Part shown: positions 24,446 through 34,773 of the stretch, one piece after another
Layout of the letters: the number at the start of each line of letters is the position of its first letter
Numbering within the stretch: the stretch's first letter is position 1
Assembly (NCBI GenBank): GCA_026686845.1
Contig: JAIVEN010000010.1
Coordinates: 36,430,001-36,494,000 of the forward strand
Source of the DNA: Adenanthera pavonina
Taxonomy: Eukaryota > Streptophyta > Magnoliopsida > Fabales > Fabaceae
Direction of reading: 5' to 3'
DNA: 64,000 nt
Translations under genes and position numbers: made by a program
The notes under the pieces: model-generated
Told to the model about the DNA's origin: nothing
The model's database searches: none
What the model saw: only the letters and a program-made list of their open reading frames with translations

Positions 24446-26648
24446 TATTAGGTTGACTGGTCACCCAAGAGGGGGGTGAATTGGGTAATGCAAGATTTTC
24501 ACTCTTTTGGATCACAACCCAATTTCACTAACAGTGCAGTAAAATAGGGATAAACAGAGATGGTTGTGTGCAGTAGCTAAGTAGAGAAGATGAAGAAAAA
24601 TACACAATGATTTATACTGGTTCAGCCTAACCACTTGGCCTACATCCAGTTCCCAAACCACCACTTGAGATTTTCCACTATATCTCACAGGTTTGATCCG
24701 GGCACCTGTGAAGCCTCAGTACATTCTTACAAGTTTCAGTAGGCACTTGTGAAACTACACTCCTCACACCCTTACAAGATGTGTAAATCCCTTAGTGTTT
24801 CCCCACACTAAGATTCTATCCAGAATTATGTAGAAAGAAATATTTACAGAATGAAAGCTCTCTTGAAGAGTAGATGATACATTGAAAGTTCACTCTATTG
24901 AGGTGGGTTTTTCAAACAATGATGAAATAAAAGGATTTTACAAGTTGTAGCAGCATTTTCACATAAACTCTCTTAAGATTATTACCCATAAGTTCAAATG
25001 ATGTTATATTTATAGTTTTGTAGTGTAATTAGACGTTAGATACAAGATCTAACCGTTAGAGATGTTATCCAACGGTTTACTCTGTAAAATTAGCCGTTTA
25101 CCAACCTCATTCAATGAATCTGACACACTGAAATTCGAATTTTGGATGTTAACAGACGAATTTCGAAGAGTCCATAAGTTAAAGTTTTTAGCGTTGAAGT
25201 TCAAAGTTCGTCTGTCCAAAGCTGAAATTCGAATTTTCATCTTGATAAATGTTTCTATGTTGGAACATTCGAATTTTGGAGTTTAAAGTTCTTCTGGTAA
25301 GTTTAAACAGTAATTCCATATTGCTATAGTACCTTCGAAGTTTAAATTTTGGTTCCCAAAATTCGTTTGACAGTGAGCAACTCAATATGGCACAAGTTCT
25401 TCCTTTCGAAATTCAAATTTTGAATGTGAAAATTCGTCTGTTGGTTGTTTCAGAAGTGTTTTCATGTTTCTGGAATTGTGAAATTCGAATTTTGAAAGTG
25501 AAAATTTGTTTGTTGGTTGTTTTAGAAGTATTTAGATGTTTTTGGAGTTGCGAAATTCGAATTTTGAAAGTGGAAATTCGTCTGTTGGTTGTTTCAGAAG
25601 TATTTTCACGTTTTCTGGAATCGCGAAATTCGAATTTTGAAAGTGGAAATTCATCTGTTGGACCTGAAGTTCAAATTTTGGAAGTCAAAATTTGTCTATC
25701 AGTGGCAAGCTCAATTCTGCACGAAGGTTCTCTTCGAAATTCAAATTTCGGAGGCCCGAAATTCGTCTGTCGCAACGGAACCTACGTAACTTCGAATTTT
25801 GCATTGTAGACAATCTTGCAGAAGCTATAACTCTCTCATTTTAACTCCAAATTAAGCAAATGACCAATGGTTTGAAAGATCTAAATGTCTACTTTCAAAT
25901 GAAATAAGTTTCACTTCAAAAACAAATGTATTTTGTGAGATATGATTGAAATAGTGATAAGAGGTCAAAACTGAAAATTCATATCTCACTACTCAATTTT
26001 AAATAACCATAACTTTTTCATATGACTTTCATTTTGAGTGAAATAACCTTCTTTGAAAAGCTTATTAAGTCTAGTTTCATATGAAATAAGTTTTACATCA
26101 AAGTCATATGTATTTTGAGAGATATATTAAAAATACTAAGTAAAGGTCAAACTCTAGATTCTTGAAAACCAGATTTCACTAACTATGCCTGACTCGAAAT
26201 TCGAATTTCAACACCTAAAATTCATCTATCAGAGGTGATATCTCTGGAACTTCAAATTTCAGTCAGTAAAGTCATATTTTCACAAAGTATATGAAGTTTA
26301 ACTTCTCAAAATTCGTCTGTCATCAGAGTTTTTCAAAGCTAACATCAGATTTCCTTAATCTAACTCATTTAGAACATATGGTAACAAGATTAAGTAATTT
26401 TTAAAGATTAATCCCACCTCAAGACCTAAGTGAAAATAAAACATACCTAGTGACTAGGTCTTCAAATGTTGAGTTCCACTTACACTTGGTCATTTCCTTC
26501 TTAGCATGCTCCCTTCTGATCTTCCATTTTTGGAGCATCCTTTCTTTTCTTCTTTCTTGAGTGAGGCATGATATTGATTTTCATTTCTGTATTCCAATAC
26601 TCACTCTTCTTACTTGGACCAACCTATATTTAATATATTATACTTACA
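24446..26648 (-). mobile_element. Sirevirus-type LTR, reverse orientation (copy B, 2203 bp)
   Basis: Collinear with copy A over its whole length. The plus-strand start TATTAGGTTGACTGGTCACC corresponds to TGTTAGGTTGACTGGTCACC of copy A, so the terminal CA of the LTR is altered (CA to TA on the minus strand). Only AAC (24443-24445) separates it from copy A. It is longer because of a 72-bp tandem repeat at 25434-25657. The short open frames inside (for example 25387-25809) are products of that repeat, not genes. Confidence 0.8.
25434..25657. repeat. 72-bp tandem repeat, three copies, inside LTR copy B
   Basis: Units recur at 72-73 bp spacing (TTGGTTGTTT at 25441, 25513 and 25585). Each carries one AAATTCGAATTTTGAAAGTG block and one AATTCGTCTGTTGG-like block. 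Copy A has a looser and shorter version, so the unit number differs between the two LTRs. Confidence 0.85.
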
Positions 26649-27112
26649 AACCAAGTAGTTAGTCCAGTTTATATATCCAACTTATATTATTCGTTGTAAA
26701 AGTACAGTGGATATATTTACACATAGCATGATATATATATTATGACCATAATTAAATACATGCTAATATGTATTTTATTTCTTTAAGGAACATTATATAT
26801 GTCATATACATATAATGCATTTGTTCCTTATTACTCTATATTTGTCATCATCAAAACTTATATTGTACTAAACCTTACACAAACCAAGTAGTTAGTTCAG
26901 TTTATATATCCAACTTATGTTATTCATTGTAAAAGTACAATGGATATATTTGCACATAGCATGGTATATACATTATTACCATAATTAAATACATGCTAAT
27001 GCATATTTTACTTCTATAAGGAACATTATATATATTAGATATATATGATGCATTTGTTCCTTATTACTCTATATTTATCATCATCAAAACTTATATTATA
27101 CTAAACCTTACA
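26649..27112. repeat. ~232-bp tandem duplication
   Basis: Two head-to-tail units (about 26649-26880 and 26881-27112) each begin AACCAAGTAGTTAGT and end ACTAAACCTTACA. They differ by scattered substitutions. The array starts immediately at the end of LTR copy B. No coding content. Confidence 0.9.
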
Positions 27113-27278
27113 GATAGCTCTTTTCTCTGATCCCAAATTCATTCCCGAGGCATCCTACTGAACCAAGCCCCCTACTTCTTCCCCTACCTCTTTCTCACTA
27201 CTATACCTCCACTGCCAAGTTTAGAGTGCGGGCAGATTTGAGAAGGGAGCCATCATCATCTAGTTTGTCATTCACCAC
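27113..27278. other. Left flank of the Sirevirus-type element
   Basis: Unique sequence into which the retroelement inserted. It ends ATTCACCAC and its last five bases (ACCAC, 27274-27278) form the left target-site duplication. No gene recognised. Confidence 0.5.
27274..27278. repeat. Left target-site duplication of the Copia element
   Basis: ACCAC, identical to 38947-38951. Five base pairs is the size expected for Copia integrases. Confidence 0.9.
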
Positions 27279-28938
27279 TGTTGAATCCAGAGTTTTGATA
27301 ATTCCAAATCAACCCTTAAGAGCTTGGAATAAAGATATCAAAGGTGCCCAAAAGAATTCAAGTGAAGAAATTCTGAAGAATCTGTGCAAGAATAGATGTA
27401 GGTTGTTTAGTAGTGTTTTATTTGAGTAAAAGACTTTGATTTGGTAAAAAGATGTTTTAAAACCTTGATTCTATGTTAAATCATGGAATATTTGAAAAAC
27501 ACCCACCAACAGACGAAATTTGAAAGGTTTATATTAAACTGTCATCTTGAAAATTCGAACTTTGGCTTTGAAAATTCAAATTTCATGTTTAAACTGAATA
27601 AGCCTAAGGAGATGGTTCTCTGACAGACGAATTTTGACTTGGGAAAATTCAAATTTTGATAAGTGTCTGAAAGGAGCTTTAAGCAATAGACAAACTTTGG
27701 GTTTTGAAAATTCGAATTTCAGATAAAATGAAACTTATGAAAACTAAAGAAATTCGTCTGAAATTATGTCAAAATTCATCTGAAACCAAGTTTAGAATGG
27801 ATTTCAAAATTGCTCACTGACAGACGAACTTTGAACATAAAAATTCGAATTTCAGAAACTAAGCTTGTGCGTCTGTTAGAATGATATGTTGACATACGAA
27901 TGACAGTATTTATAAATTCGAATTTTGAAGTTAGTCTGAAAAGAGGTTTCTCTGGCAGACGAACTTTGCCCTTTGAAAACTCGAATTTTGAACTATATGA
28001 ACTACTAAGCCTTGTAAACCAGCTACGGACAGACGAATTTTGGGGTTCCAAAATTCAAATTTTGAAAGCACTGTAGCAAATTGAAAATATTGTTCACACT
28101 TAACAAAAAAACTTTCTACTTGAAAATTCGTATGTCACAACACAGAAACATTTTCCAAATATCAAAATTCGAATTTCACTTCATGACAGATGAACTTCGG
28201 GCATTCAACGTTGAAGCTGTTAACCTTCGATTTCTGTGAAATTCGTCTGTTGACCAACCGAAATTCGAATTTCAGTATGTCAGAAGCATTAAATGCGGTT
28301 GGTTAACTGATAGTTTTTCAGAGTAACTGTTTGATAACTTCTCCAACGGATAGATTTAGTCTCTAACGGATATTTGAGACCTAAATCTATAAATATAACA
28401 TCATTTGAAGTTATGGGTAACGATTTTAATATTGTATATACTGAAACTCTGCCAAATCTTCTACTCAAAGTTTCTTACTCTCTCACTTCAATATTTGTAC
28501 TCAAACTTTCATATTCACTCTATTTAAGAGAGTTTAATCTTTATAAACAATCTTATCTTCATCTGGAAGATAGATTTTCTTATGAGGGGATATTACAAGG
28601 GATTGGGAAGCACTTTGTAAGAGTGCATAGAGTGGTTGAGTGAAGCTCTAGAAACAGAACAACATCCTTATACTGAGACATTTGCAAGAAGCTCACTGAA
28701 TTCTTGCAGAATAGTGAAAAATCTCAAGTGGTGACTTGGGGACTGTACGTAGGTCAAGTGGAGAGACCGAACCAGGATAAATTTTCTGAGTCTTCTTCTC
28801 TTTACTGTCACCTTTACAGTTATTTGTTTATACTCTGTTTTATCATCATATATTGCTTTCTTTACCTTCTTGATAATTTGCAGAAAATTTTTAATCTTCC
28901 CAATTCACCCCCCTCTTGGGAAGCCAACTAATCTAACA
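27279..28938 (+). repeat. 5' LTR (1660 bp)
   Basis: Starts TGTTGAATCCAGAG and ends AATCTAACA, so it has TG...CA ends. It is collinear with the 3' LTR with scattered substitutions, many of them C/T or G/A. The middle (27500-28290) carries about ten AATTCGAATT-like palindromes alternating with CAGACGAA-like boxes. A transcription start could not be placed. Confidence 0.95.
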
Positions 28939-28940
28939 AG

Positions 28941-28954
28941 TGGTATTAGAGCTC
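28941..28954 (+). promoter_or_regulatory. Primer-binding site (initiator Met tRNA type)
   Basis: TGGTATTAGAGCTC begins two bases after the LTR end. It matches the plant Copia PBS TGGTATCAGAGC, complementary to the 3' end of initiator methionine tRNA, with one C-to-T difference. Confidence 0.9.
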
Positions 28955-31575
28955 AGATTCCTAATCAAAGGATTTTACAGTCCGGGAATTAAAATGGCTG
29001 GTTTTGGAGAAAGTATATTACCAGAAGGCAACAACACAAATAGACCACCTGGCTTCAGTGGAGAACACTATGGGTACTGGAAGATGAGAATGTAAATCTA
29101 TCTCTAGTCAATTGATCTGGACATCTAGTCAGTTATTTAGAAGGGCGATTTTATCCCAATGGCTTTGGAAGATGATGGAAAATACAGAGAGAAGCCAGAA
29201 GCTGAATGGAATGAGAAAGATAGAAGAAAAGTCTTGTTGAACTTCAAGGCAAAACACTGTTTTGTCAGTGCTTTGAATCAAGACGAATTCTACAGAATCT
29301 CCCTATGCTCCACTGCTAAGGAAATGTGGGACACCCTGTAAATTGCTCATGAAGGAACAACTGGAGTTAGGGAAAATAAACTAAATACATGCATAGGAGA
29401 ATATGAAAACTTCAGAATGACTGAAGGAGAGAATGTAAAGGAGCTACAGAAGAGATTCAGCCTTATTGTGAATCAACTAAAGAGCTTGGGAAAGGAGTAT
29501 ACTCAAACAGAAAAGGTAAGAAAGATCCTAAGAGCTCTCCCTTTGGAATGACAATCCAAAGTAACAGCAATAGAGGTAGCCAGAGGAGAATTAATGGCCT
29601 CTGTCACAGCTCTCTTTGGCAGTCTTGAGGAGTATGAAGGAAAAATGAAGGCTCTCAAGGAGGCTGGATAAGACAGAAAGAAGAAAGGTCTTGCTCTCAA
29701 AGCTGCTAAGGAAAAAGCAAAAGAATCTGATGATGGAGAGGAACTCGATGAAGAAACTCTGGCTATGATGGTCAGAAAATTTGGAAGATTCTACAGCAAA
29801 AAGAGAAACAAGAAAATCTTCAAGAAAGGAGCAGCTGGAGATAGTAAGAAGGAAGCAAAAGAGCCTATCACTTGCTATGAATGCAAAAAGCAGGGACATA
29901 TCAAATGCGATTGTCCATAATTTCTCAGGAAGCAAGAAAAAGAAAAGAAAGCTACAGACAAAGGCAAGAAGAAAAGAGCTTACATCTCATCAATATGGGA
30001 TAACAGCTCAGATGAAGAAGATGATAAAGAAGATAAAATTGCCAACATCTGTCTCATGGCACTTGCCTCTGAAGAAGCTAAAATCATATACAGCAGTGAT
30101 CAAGAAGATGAGGTATGTCTCAAAGCTAGAAAGAACAATACATGGTATATGGACAGTGCCTACTCAAGTCATATGACCAGTGATAAGGAGAAGTTCATCA
30201 CCCTTAGAGACAAGAAAGGAGGAAAGGTGACCTTTGGAGGTGATCAACATGGCAGAATAGTTGGCATTGGCATTGTGGGCAAGAATCCTGAAACATCCAT
30301 TGAAGAGGTGCTGTTTGTGATTGGCCTCAACCACAATCTGCTGAGTGTGAGTCAAACATGTGATAAAGGAAACTGAGTACTGTTTGATTCAAAATTCTAT
30401 CTAGGCATCAGAAAAAGTAATCATAAAGTAATCCTCAAAGCTCAAAGGGATGGTAACTGCTACACTATTGATCTTGATGAACTTTATCCCTTAGATTTTG
30501 TTTGCTTGATTAGTCAAGATAATGATAGTTGGTTATGGCATAGAAGATTAGCTCATATTAACATGAATCAGCTTTCAAAACTGGTTAAGAACGAGTTAAT
30601 CACTGGCCTGCCAAAAATTGCTTTTGAAAAAGACAAAGAATGTGATGCATGCTTAAGAGGAAAACAAACTAAATCTTCTTTTAAACCCAAAAATGTAGTC
30701 ACCACAACTATACCACTAGAACTACTGCATATGGATTTAATTGGTCCATCTAGAGTAAAAAGTATTTGGGGAAATCTGTATGTGCTTGTAATTGTGGATG
30801 ATTACTCTAGATTTACATGGACATTATTTCTATCCTCTAAAAGTGATATCTTTAATGCAGTTGTAACATTAGCCAAGAAAGTGCAAAATGAGAAAGATAT
30901 TTCCATTGTGTCTATCAGGTCAGATCATGGAGGAGAATTTGAGAACTCATACTTTCTGGAGTATTGCAATGAGCATGGAATTGACCACAACTTCTCAGCC
31001 CCAAGAACTGCACAACAGAATGGAGTAGTAGAAAGGAAGAACAGAATAATTGGATAGATGGCTAGAGCTATGCTGAATGAAAAGGAACTTTCTCAAGTAT
31101 TTTGGGCTGATGCAGTGAATACAGCAAGTTACATCATAAATAGAGCCTACATCAGATCAATCCTTGGGAAAACTCCTTATGAGCTGTACAAGGGAAGAAA
31201 GCCAAATCTGTCACATCTCCATGTGTTCGGCTGCAAATGCTTCATTCACAACAATGGAAAGGAGAATCTGGGTAAGTTTGATGCTAAATCTGATGAAGGT
31301 ATATTTCTGGGTTATTCTAGTAGGAGTAAAGCATGTAGAGTTTTCAATAAAAAGTCTAAATTAGTTGAAGAATCTATTCATGTAGTTTTTATTGAAAATG
31401 AAACTGCTTCCAAACATGCTACTGATGAAGGTAAAATTGAGTCTCCAAAAATATCTGAATCTATTAACATATAAGAAGATATTCAGGAGAGAGATTTTGA
31501 AGATAAAAATATTGAAGAAATGTCTCAAGAACTCCCCAGAGCTTGGAGATATCAAAGGAATCATCCTGTTGATCA

Positions 31576-31583
31576 AGTGATAG
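31576..31583. repeat. Left target-site duplication of the nested MITE
   Basis: AGTGATAG, repeated at 32158-32165. The eight-base size fits the hAT superfamily. Confidence 0.8.
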
Positions 31584-32157
31584 ATATGGGTGAACATGGG
31601 CTGGGCCGGGCCGGGTTTGACCCCTCCCCGATGCCCGGCCCGATGTTCTTCTGGCTAATATCGGGCCAGTACCGGGCTGGCCCGATATTATATATATATT
31701 TTTAAAAAATTAAAAAATAAAAAAAAATTATTTAATAATAAAAATATACTTATTTATACTTAAAAATAGATTTTATTAAAACATAATCTTAGCCAAAAAA
31801 TATTTTTTTCAAAATTTATGAATATTTAACTATTATACATTATTTTTACATAAATATTAAGGTAAAAAACTAACTCAAAATTTAAAAAATATTTGAAAAA
31901 TTAAAATCTTAAAATGTTTTTATAATATTTACATAGTAAACGTATTATATTATATATATTAAGAATAAAAATCCTACAAAATCAATTAAGATATATAAAA
32001 TAATTGAAAGAAATTAAAAAAAATTATATATATATCAATTAAGATATGGTGTCTGACCCTAACCCCGGCCCGGCCCGAAAGTTGGCCCGGCCCGATTGAC
32101 TCGAAAGTGATCGAGCCGAACCGGGTCATTCAGACTCGGGCCAACATGTTCACCTCT
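31584..32157. mobile_element. hAT-type MITE nested in pol (574 bp)
   Basis: Flanked by the 8-bp repeat AGTGATAG. Inverted ends share GGTGAACATG (left ATATGGGTGAACATG, right CATGTTCACCTCT). GC-rich subterminal blocks of GGGCCGGGCCGGG and CCCGGCCCGGCCCG enclose a very AT-rich centre. It has no coding capacity. The host pol frame continues correctly across one copy of the duplicated site, so the MITE arrived after the retroelement. Confidence 0.9.
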
Positions 32158-33775
32158 AGTGATAGGGAACATTCAAGAAAGAGTTAAAACCAGAAAACAG
32201 TTAAGGGATCAAATGATTAATTGTGTTTTCATCTCACAAATTGAACCTAAATGTACTGAGGAAGCCTTAACTGATGAATACTGGATTTTGGCCATGCAAG
32301 ATGAATTAAATCAGTTTGAAAGAAATCAAGTCTGGGATTTAGTGCCTAGACCCAAAAATCATCCTGTCATTGGCACCAAATGGGTTTTTAGAAATAAACT
32401 TGATGAATCAGGATCAATAATCAGAAATAAAGCTAGACTGGTTGCTAAAGGATATAATTAAGAAGAAGGTATTGATTTTGAGGAAACCTTTGCTCCAATA
32501 GCTAGATTAGAAGCAATTAGAATTCTGTTAGCATATGCATGCATGAAAAATATTTTGTTATATCAAATGGATGTGAAGAGTGCTTTTCTAAATGGATATA
32601 TCATGGAAGAAGTTTATGTAGAACAACCTCCAGGTTTTGAGGATTCTACAAAACCAAACCATGTGTATAAACTGAAGAAAGCCCTTTACGGTTTGAAGTA
32701 AGCCCCTAAAGTATGGTATGAAAGATTGAGTAATTTTCTAACTGAAAAGAGATTTAACAGAGGAAAAGTAGATACAACTTTATTCACTAAGAAAGAGAAT
32801 AAAGATTTACTTATTGTTCAAATCTATGTTGATGATATTATATTTGGTGCTACTAATGATTCTCTTTGTAAGAATTTTTCTAAGTTAATGCAGGGAGAAT
32901 TCGAAATGTCCATGATGGGTGAACTCAACTTCTTCCTTGGACTGCAAATCAGGCAGTGTGATGATGGTATCTTCCTCAACCAATCCAATTATCTGAAGGA
33001 ATTGCTAAAGAAGTTTGGAATGGAAAATGCCAAACCAATGGGAACACCTATGGCTACTACAACCAAACTGGATATGGATGAAAAAGGGAAAATATTTGAC
33101 ATAACCCAGTTCAGAAGAATGATTGGATCCCTACTGTACCCAATTGCCAATAGACCTGACATAATGTTTAGTGTCTGTATGTGTGCAAGATTCCAATCAT
33201 GTCCCAAGGAAACCCATGTAACTGCTGTGAAACGTATCTTCAAATATCTTATTGGAACTTCACAGATGGGCCTTTGGTATCCGAAGGGCAATGGAGAAGA
33301 TCTCAAAGTATACACTGATGCTGACTTTGCAGGATCCAAAACTGACAGGAAAAGTACAAGTGGAACTTGTCAGTTTTTAGGAGGATCCTTGGTTTCATGG
33401 TTTAGCAAGAAGTAGAACAGTGTGGCCTTATCCACAATAGAGGCTGAGTATGTTACTGCTAGAAGCTGTTGTGCCCAAATCATCTAGATGAAACAACAGC
33501 TTGAAGATCTTGAGGTTGATATGAAGGAAATACCAATCATGTGTGACAACCAAAGTGCCATTAATATCACAAAGAATCCTATCATGCATTCAAGGACAAA
33601 ACATATTGAAGTTAGGCACCACTTCATAAGGGATCATACTTTGAAAGGAGAAATCAGACCAGAGTATGTCCCAACAGAGGACCAAGTTGCAGATATCTTG
33701 ACAAAGCCTCTATCAGAAGATAGACATTGCAAAATCAGGAGAGAATTAGGCATGGTAAATCTGAATGAACTGTAA

Positions 33776-34773
33776 GTAAATCCGTATGCAATTCTATTTT
33801 TAGATCTTCCAGCATTAAATTAATTCTAACTTTAGCATTGAAGTGAGTTTAATTTAAGTTGCAGGTGCTCCTCATGAGATTCATTGGCAATAAATCTGAA
33901 AAATGGAGCACACCAGAATGGAACAATCAAAAAATGAAGAAAATGGTAATAATTTCGAGTTTCTGGATCCATTCTGTAAATTTTTAAAGTTAAAATTCGT
34001 ATATTAATTGTGTGTTAGACGAATTTCCTTGAAAAACTAAGGTTTTGACTAAGTCAGCATGGTCAACATTCGAATTTGGATGCCCAACAGACGAACTTCA
34101 GCCTGTTTTACGTTGGAACAGTTCTTGGTGATGCCTTGAAATTCATCTGTTGGACCTTGAAAATTCGAATTTTCAAAAGTAAAAATTTCAAAGTTATGTT
34201 TGTCCAACATGATGATTATGTAAATGATTATTTCTTCACAAATGAATGTTGGAAGATCTTTACAAAGTAAAGAAATTCGAATTTCAGATTCAAAATTTAT
34301 CTGTTGAAACTTGCTCTTAATGTTGAATCCTTGAAAGACGAAGTTTAACATGCATAATTCGTCTGTTAGTTGTTGATTTGATTGCTGCTTGATATTTGCT
34401 CTTCAAAATTTGAACTTTGTTGAAACAAAGTTCGTCTGTTTATCTTGTGTTGCTTGAACCAAGCCACTGTCAGACAAACTTTCTGAAGAAAATTCATCTG
34501 TCAGTAAGCTTTGCTAAACGGTTTAACTTTTAACTGCTTGAAGTTTGAATTTTGACCCCTCAAAATTTGTCTGTCAGGCAGTTACTTGTGTTAAAACTGA
34601 CGGTTTTCAACTGAACAGACCCAACCCTACTCTTTCCCTCTCTGAGTCTGTTCAAATCCTCTCATCAATGCTCTTAAATTTTGACCAAAAATCTTCATCT
34701 CCCACCATTTAAATTGATTTTCGCACCCTATAAACTCAATCCTTGCTTTATTCTGAAACATTCATCCACGGAA
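33776..34773 (+). other. pol-env gap with LTR-like motif array
   Basis: Non-coding stretch between the end of pol and the envelope-like frame. From about 33950 to 34590 it repeats boxes of the LTR kind: AAATTCG, GACGAATTT, ATTCGAATTT and TTCGTCTGTT, at roughly 50-100 bp spacing. It is not an LTR copy, because the intervening sequence differs. It may carry the leader or splice acceptor for the downstream frame (inference). Confidence 0.6.

Larger units (their letters stand above)
28994..33775 (+). pseudogene. Sirevirus-type gag-pol, broken by 15 stops and a MITE
   Basis: One reading frame runs from ATG 28994 to TAA 33773 (1593 codons including the 194 added by the MITE and its duplicated site). 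Landmarks in order: gag; CCHC zinc knuckle CYECKKQGHIKCDC (near 29872-29914); protease with WYMDSAYSSHM (DSA instead of the usual DSG); integrase His-Cys region around WHRRLAH, then core residues in LLHMDLIGP, RSDHGGEF and VVERKN; reverse transcriptase with YVDD (32825-32836); RNase H around VYTDADFAGS and IEAEY; C-terminal DILTKPL. Premature stops start at 29093, 29105, 29126, 29138, 29339, 29549, 29669, 29918, 30374, 31055, 31472, 32459, 32699, 33413 and 33485. No frameshift was found. It cannot encode a working polyprotein. Confidence 0.95.

Noticed and set aside
25387..25809. 140-codon open frame with 24-residue repeats
   Set aside because: Produced by the 72-bp tandem repeat in an LTR; 72 is a multiple of three, so openness is automatic.
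30506..31474. Considering the integrase-region open frames as separate genes
   Set aside because: They are consecutive pieces of one gag-pol frame separated by single stop codons.
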